Positions 54,746-57,658 of a stretch of 57,658 nt of DNA are shown here, piece by piece; within the stretch, counting starts at the first letter, position 1; each line of letters begins with the position of its first letter. Position numbers and translations under genes: made by a program. Source of the stretch: Gammaproteobacteria bacterium (lineage in GTDB: Bacteria; Pseudomonadota; Gammaproteobacteria; Pseudomonadales; Pseudohongiellaceae). The DNA lies in the NCBI GenBank assembly GCA_029245395.1, contig JAQWPL010000024.1, forward strand, positions 154,887 through 212,544, in the 5' to 3' direction. The notes below the pieces were generated by a model. It ran no database searches and had not been told where the DNA came from. It saw only the letters and a list, made by a program, of their open reading frames with translations.

Positions 54746-55966
54746 ATGAAGCGACGGGAACTACTCAGCTGGTTGACTGCGAGCCCAATGCTGGCAAGCC
54801 TGCCATTGCTTGCACAGGACGATCTACTTTACCGTACTCTTGAGTCTGTAACAGACCTGGATCCACGCTTGCCGCGAAACCTGTCAGCGTTGTCCGGTGT
54901 TTTTGAGCTAGAAAAACTGGCTGAAGCAGTATTGCCTTCGGCACACTTTGGTTATATCTACTCGGCGGCCGGAAACGGAGAAAGTAAGCAGGCTAACCGG
55001 GACGCCTATGATAAATTTGATATTCAGCCCAGGCGTCTACAGGGCATAGAATCAATTGATACCTCCGTGGAGATATTTGGAGAGCGCTGGAATTCGCCGC
55101 TTTTTCTTTGCCCGACCAACGGGCATAAGGCTTTTTATCCACTCGGTGAAGTAGCGTCGGCGCAGGGGGCCAGTGCAGCTGGAGTAACGCAGATACTATC
55201 GTCACTGTCCAACACGGCTGTTGAACAGGTCAATCAGGTCAAGTCGGACAAGCCGGTCTGGTTCCAGTTATACCCTTCTAATGATGAGGAAATACGCTAT
55301 GAAGTAGTACGTCGTGCGGAAGATGCCGGCTGCCAGGTGATCGTCGTGACCGTCGACGATATCGGTGGTCGTGGTTCCGAAATTGCCGCGCCCTTTACAA
55401 ACCTGGATGATCGGGACTGCACCCTCTGTCACCAGCGAGAACTGGGTATGCAATCTTTTGTGGAACGAAAACCCATGTTCGCCTCCTACAGGAATATTCC
55501 TGGCTTCAATATCAGTGATGAAAATATAAACTTTGACGATATTCGCAGACTGCGAGATCAGGTGAAGGGCAAGCTTGTGGTAAAGGGCATCATGCACCCC
55601 GATGATGCGTTGGGCTGCTTGGATGCAGGCGCTGATGGCATCCTGGTGTCAAATCATGGCGGGCGGATTGATTCCGGCGGTCTTGGTACTCTGGACGCAC
55701 TTCCACGCATCGCCAACGCGGTTCAGGGAAGAATGACTCTGTTCCTGGACGGTGGCGTGCGACGGGGAACGGACGTATACAAGGCATTGGCCATGGGAGC
55801 AGATGCGGTTGGTTTCGGTCGGCCTTATCTCTGGGGGTTGGCGGCTTTTGGTGCCGAAGGGGTAACCCGTTGTGTGCAGCTGCTCGAAGCTGAATTGCAC
55901 CGGACCATGGTGCAGGCAGGAGTAAGCAGTATAGAAGAATTGACCAGCGAGACCCTTTTGCCCTGA
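54746..55966 (+). CDS. Exported FMN-dependent alpha-hydroxy-acid oxidising protein with CxxCH motif
   Basis: A 406-residue FMN-dependent alpha-hydroxy-acid oxidase/dehydrogenase-family (LldD/glycolate oxidase-like) protein. An N-terminal twin-arginine signal (MKRRELLSWLTASPMLASLP) predicts Tat export. The TIM barrel has VTVDD (202-206), the FMN/substrate lysine (VVKGIMHPDDA, Lys280), active-site His304 and Arg307 in VSNHGGR, and LDGGVRRGTDVYKALAMGADAVGFGRPYLWGL. After SNHGGR the usual QLD reads IDS. A CTLCH sequence (225-229) is a c-heme motif inside the loop before the catalytic region, so it may be a periplasmic flavocytochrome. Likely substrates are 2-hydroxy acids. Confidence 0.9.
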   Translation: MKRRELLSWLTASPMLASLPLLAQDDLLYRTLESVTDLDPRLPRNLSALSGVFELEKLAEAVLPSAHFGYIYSAAGNGESKQANRDAYDKFDIQPRRLQGIESIDTSVEIFGERWNSPLFLCPTNGHKAFYPLGEVASAQGASAAGVTQILSSLSNTAVEQVNQVKSDKPVWFQLYPSNDEEIRYEVVRRAEDAGCQVIVVTVDDIGGRGSEIAAPFTNLDDRDCTLCHQRELGMQSFVERKPMFASYRNIPGFNISDENINFDDIRRLRDQVKGKLVVKGIMHPDDALGCLDAGADGILVSNHGGRIDSGGLGTLDALPRIANAVQGRMTLFLDGGVRRGTDVYKALAMGADAVGFGRPYLWGLAAFGAEGVTRCVQLLEAELHRTMVQAGVSSIEELTSETLLP

Positions 55967-56214
55967 TTCAAATATTCCGGCACCGTTACATGCACGCACG
56001 AGACGACGAAGATTGTCAGGAGATTGTCAGGTGTCGCCCCTTTATTTATTTAAATTAGCGTTTAGTAAAAAAATTTAGTGAAAGAATGAGAGATTGCGTT
56101 GAAATAAAAGAACCGCACTCGGCCAGACGTAGACATCATAAAACGTAAAACGTGGTCTGTCCCCATTTCTTACTACTCTATACCTGATTAGCTTAAGGCG
56201 TTAATCTACTCTCA
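55967..56214. other. Intergenic region with short repeats
   Basis: 248 bases without a gene. GATTGTCAGGA/GATTGTCAGGT tandem pair near 56012-56033, AAAACGT twice (56140-56153), and GGTCTGTCCCCATTT at about 56154-56168, resembling the GGGGACAGA motif of the palindrome at 57.05 kb. Probably REP-type debris. The promoter of the DUF4159 gene is expected here. Confidence 0.45.
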
Positions 56215-57039
56215 ATGAAATTTTACAAAATTTCCATACTCCTTATTTTACTGCTCCAGCTGAGTACGCCACTGTATGCTCAAAGTGAGTGGAGGGAATA
56301 TATTAGTATGGAACGTAATTGGAACCGGACAACACTACCGCTTGATTACCAGGTACCAGGTGAATTTGTAGTGGGTCGGTTGATGTTTCCTGAATATGAA
56401 AGTGGTCCATTCGGTAGTGGTCGAGGGGACTGGCTCCGAGGGGGCACCGCCTGGACAGTAGACTACCCACAGGGAGACCGTACTTTTGCTCATCTTCTGG
56501 AGCGACTTACTACACTGGATGTCCGTTCAGTAGAGCAACCGGTTAATCTTGACGATGGTGATGATGCTTTTTTCTGGCCCTTTCTGATTTCAGGTGTAGT
56601 AGGAAGCTGGAATTTGACTGATCGTCAGGCTGGCAAACTGAGTGAGCATTTGCTTAAGGGCGGCTTTCTCCTATGTGACAGTTTTTACGGAGAGTATGAA
56701 TGGAATGGGTTTATGAAATCGTTACAGCGAGTATTTCCAGACCGGGCAGTTGTAGATCTACCGGACAACCACCCCATCTTTCACACCCTGTTTGACCTGT
56801 CTGACAAAAGACAAATTCCCACTTGGCAGTATTTACCACAGGGTTACCGGGATAATGGAGACCAGCCGAAATGGCGTGCCATTCTGGATGACGACGGCAG
56901 AATTATGGTCATGATCACCTTCAACAATGATATTGCCGATGGCTGGCAACGGGCAGATGATCCTGGCTATCCCCAGTTTGAAGCCAATCTCGCAATTCGT
57001 ATGGGTGTCAATTTTGCGATTTATGCGCTTACGCATTAA
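56215..57039 (+). CDS. DUF4159 family exported protein
   Basis: A 274-residue secreted protein: signal peptide (ISILLILLLQLSTPLYAQ). The remainder is a DUF4159-like domain with VVGRLMFPEYESGPFG, WTVDYPQGDRTFAHLLERLT, FWPFLISGVVGSWNLTDRQAGKLSEHLLKGGFLLCDSFYGE, DRAVVDLPDNHPIFHTLFDL and FEANLAIRMGVNFAIYALTH. DUF4159 resembles a glutamine-amidotransferase-like alpha/beta fold; a Cys in LLCDSF is the obvious conserved nucleophile candidate. It often accompanies MoxR/DUF58 genes, which are absent here. Function unknown. Confidence 0.85.
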   Translation: MKFYKISILLILLLQLSTPLYAQSEWREYISMERNWNRTTLPLDYQVPGEFVVGRLMFPEYESGPFGSGRGDWLRGGTAWTVDYPQGDRTFAHLLERLTTLDVRSVEQPVNLDDGDDAFFWPFLISGVVGSWNLTDRQAGKLSEHLLKGGFLLCDSFYGEYEWNGFMKSLQRVFPDRAVVDLPDNHPIFHTLFDLSDKRQIPTWQYLPQGYRDNGDQPKWRAILDDDGRIMVMITFNNDIADGWQRADDPGYPQFEANLAIRMGVNFAIYALTH

Positions 57040-57052
57040 ACAAATCGGAAAT

Positions 57053-57104
57053 AAAATAAAGGGGACAGATTTATTTAATTAAATAAATCTGTCCCCTTTA
57101 TTTT
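57053..57104. repeat. Perfect 52-bp palindrome (GGGGACAGATTTATTT type)
   Basis: Bases 57053-57078 and 57079-57104 are exact reverse complements with no loop: a 26-bp arm starting AAAATAAAGGGGACAG. It lies just past the DUF4159 stop. It can act as a terminator-like hairpin and resembles REP/RAYT-type sequences; a related GGTCTGTCCCCAT motif lies at 56154. Confidence 0.95.
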
Positions 57105-57162
57105 CTTGAGTCGCCCTACTAAGAAGAGCGTTATGAAAAAACCAGACTAAAAAGAGAGTTAC

Positions 57163-57627
57163 ATGACTGAAGAAACAATAGAAAAGCTAATAATTGGTGA
57201 GGATGAAGCTTTAACAAATCATGAATTAAGTGAATCAGATATCATTTGTTCAAAAGAAAACAACCTCGAAGTATTTCTTCTTCGAACAAGGATTACGACT
57301 GGAGCAAATTGCGGTTTTGCGAGAGGTGGTCAAATCACCTACATATCAAACTTAGACCGTGATAATACTTACGAAGTTACCCATAGAAGATATTGGCAGT
57401 ATCGCACACAACGAGGGCAACGAGATAATAGTTATACTATTAGTCCGCAAAGTAGAAGAAGCTTAGGGTGTTCGAGAACAGCTGGGCCACCTGGATCGAT
57501 AACTTCTTATACCTTTATGAAGTGGTCTGATATATCCGGACACCGAGTTAAGGCGTTAAAATGCCATAACGAGGTGAGATATGACAAGAGAAACAGGAGC
57601 AAGAAAGGCGTACACAGAGGAATTTAA
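57163..57627 (+). CDS. Hypothetical protein, probably truncated by an IS3-type insertion
   Basis: An open frame of 154 codons that I do not recognise. The first roughly 121 residues are acidic then basic, with IICSKENNLEVFLLRTRITTGANCGF, and a pattern RRYWQYRTQRGQRDNSYTISPQSRRSLGCS with the block TAGPPGSITSYTFMKW, which looks like a compact beta domain. From about 57528 the codons run into the presumed left end of an IS element (TGATATATCCGGACAC...), so the last 33 residues, unlike the rest, are probably not native. The original C-terminus likely lies beyond the insertion. Confidence 0.45.
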   Translation: MTEETIEKLIIGEDEALTNHELSESDIICSKENNLEVFLLRTRITTGANCGFARGGQITYISNLDRDNTYEVTHRRYWQYRTQRGQRDNSYTISPQSRRSLGCSRTAGPPGSITSYTFMKWSDISGHRVKALKCHNEVRYDKRNRSKKGVHRGI

Positions 57628-57658
57628 ACGCGAAGCGGTGGCGCTGATCACCGAGCAG
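57528..57658 (+). mobile_element. Left end of an IS3-family element, continuing past the window
   Basis: TGATATATCCGGACACCGAG (57528 on) looks like an IS3-type left inverted repeat (starting TG), followed 50 bases later by a transposase OrfA start. The right end and a target duplication lie outside the window, so the boundary is provisional. Confidence 0.55.
57581..57658 (+). CDS. IS3-family transposase OrfA, N-terminus only
   Basis: The frame from ATG 57581 reads MTRETGARKAYTEEFKREAV then ALITEQ and is open to the window end. KxYTEEFKREAVALI is the standard N-terminus of the IS3/IS911 OrfA HTH domain, which binds the IS ends. A GAGGTGAGAT stretch lies 4-10 bases upstream. Only 26 codons are visible. 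Confidence 0.75.
   Translation, partial: MTRETGARKAYTEEFKREAVALITEQ

Noticed and set aside
57581-57627. Reading the 154-codon frame as a complete native protein
   Set aside because: Its last part overlaps a convincing IS3 OrfA start in another frame, so the C-terminus is probably IS sequence.

Overview
The window reads as a gammaproteobacterial chromosome, closest in gene order to Pseudomonadales/Cellvibrionales-type genomes. The evidence is conserved order: lptD-surA-pdxA-ksgA-apaG-apaH; trpE/trpG/trpC followed by a CRP/Vfr regulator, an OsmC protein and coq7; accB-accC-prmA-DUF3426-dusB-fis-purH-purD; fabA-fabB; and amgK-murU divergent from lptD. No rRNA, tRNA, CRISPR array, prophage or recognisable defence island was seen. 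GC content was not computed; by eye it is moderate, and higher in genes at 44-53 kb.

Layout. 1-5 kb: end of folB, folK, a DUF2007 protein, a RimJ-like acetyltransferase, a lipoprotein M3 peptidase, a sulfotransferase and a decayed gene. 5-14 kb (minus strand): envelope, ribosome and folate run lptD, surA, pdxA, ksgA, apaG, apaH, cca, pteridine reductase. 14-24 kb: peptidoglycan recycling (amgK, murU), a glutamine amidotransferase, a LOG-family protein, rpe, trpE, trpG, trpC (no trpD), dgkA, crp, an OsmC protein, a SYLF lipoprotein and coq7. 24-26 kb: a divergent pair of exported proteins of unknown function. 26-38.5 kb (minus strand): purine, Fis, tRNA modification, biotin carboxylase, dehydroquinase and fatty-acid genes, including a DsbD reduced to its N-terminal domain. 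38.7-42.5 kb: sugar-nucleotide genes manC, galU and a CpsG-type phosphomannomutase.

42.5-57.6 kb is accessory. It holds secreted beta-propellers, a NIPSNAP protein, a serine/alanine-glyoxylate-type aminotransferase, an SMP-30-like protein, DUF1428, a GntP-family permease, a VOC protein, a c-heme-motif propeller, an exported dienelactone hydrolase, an exported FMN alpha-hydroxy-acid oxidase that itself carries a CxxCH motif, a DUF4159 protein, a RAYT transposase with long inverted ends, and the left end of an IS3-type element that appears to cut a hypothetical gene. Glyoxylate transamination, alpha-hydroxy-acid oxidation and gluconate-type transport suggest hydroxy-acid catabolism, but this is inference.

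The most unusual signal is a family of intergenic arrays at seven loci, all with a 7-bp period but with locus-specific units. Several share a terminal AGAGGAA unit, and at least two are paired in inverted orientation around a similarly sized AT-rich core. They look like a dispersed element family rather than independent simple repeats.
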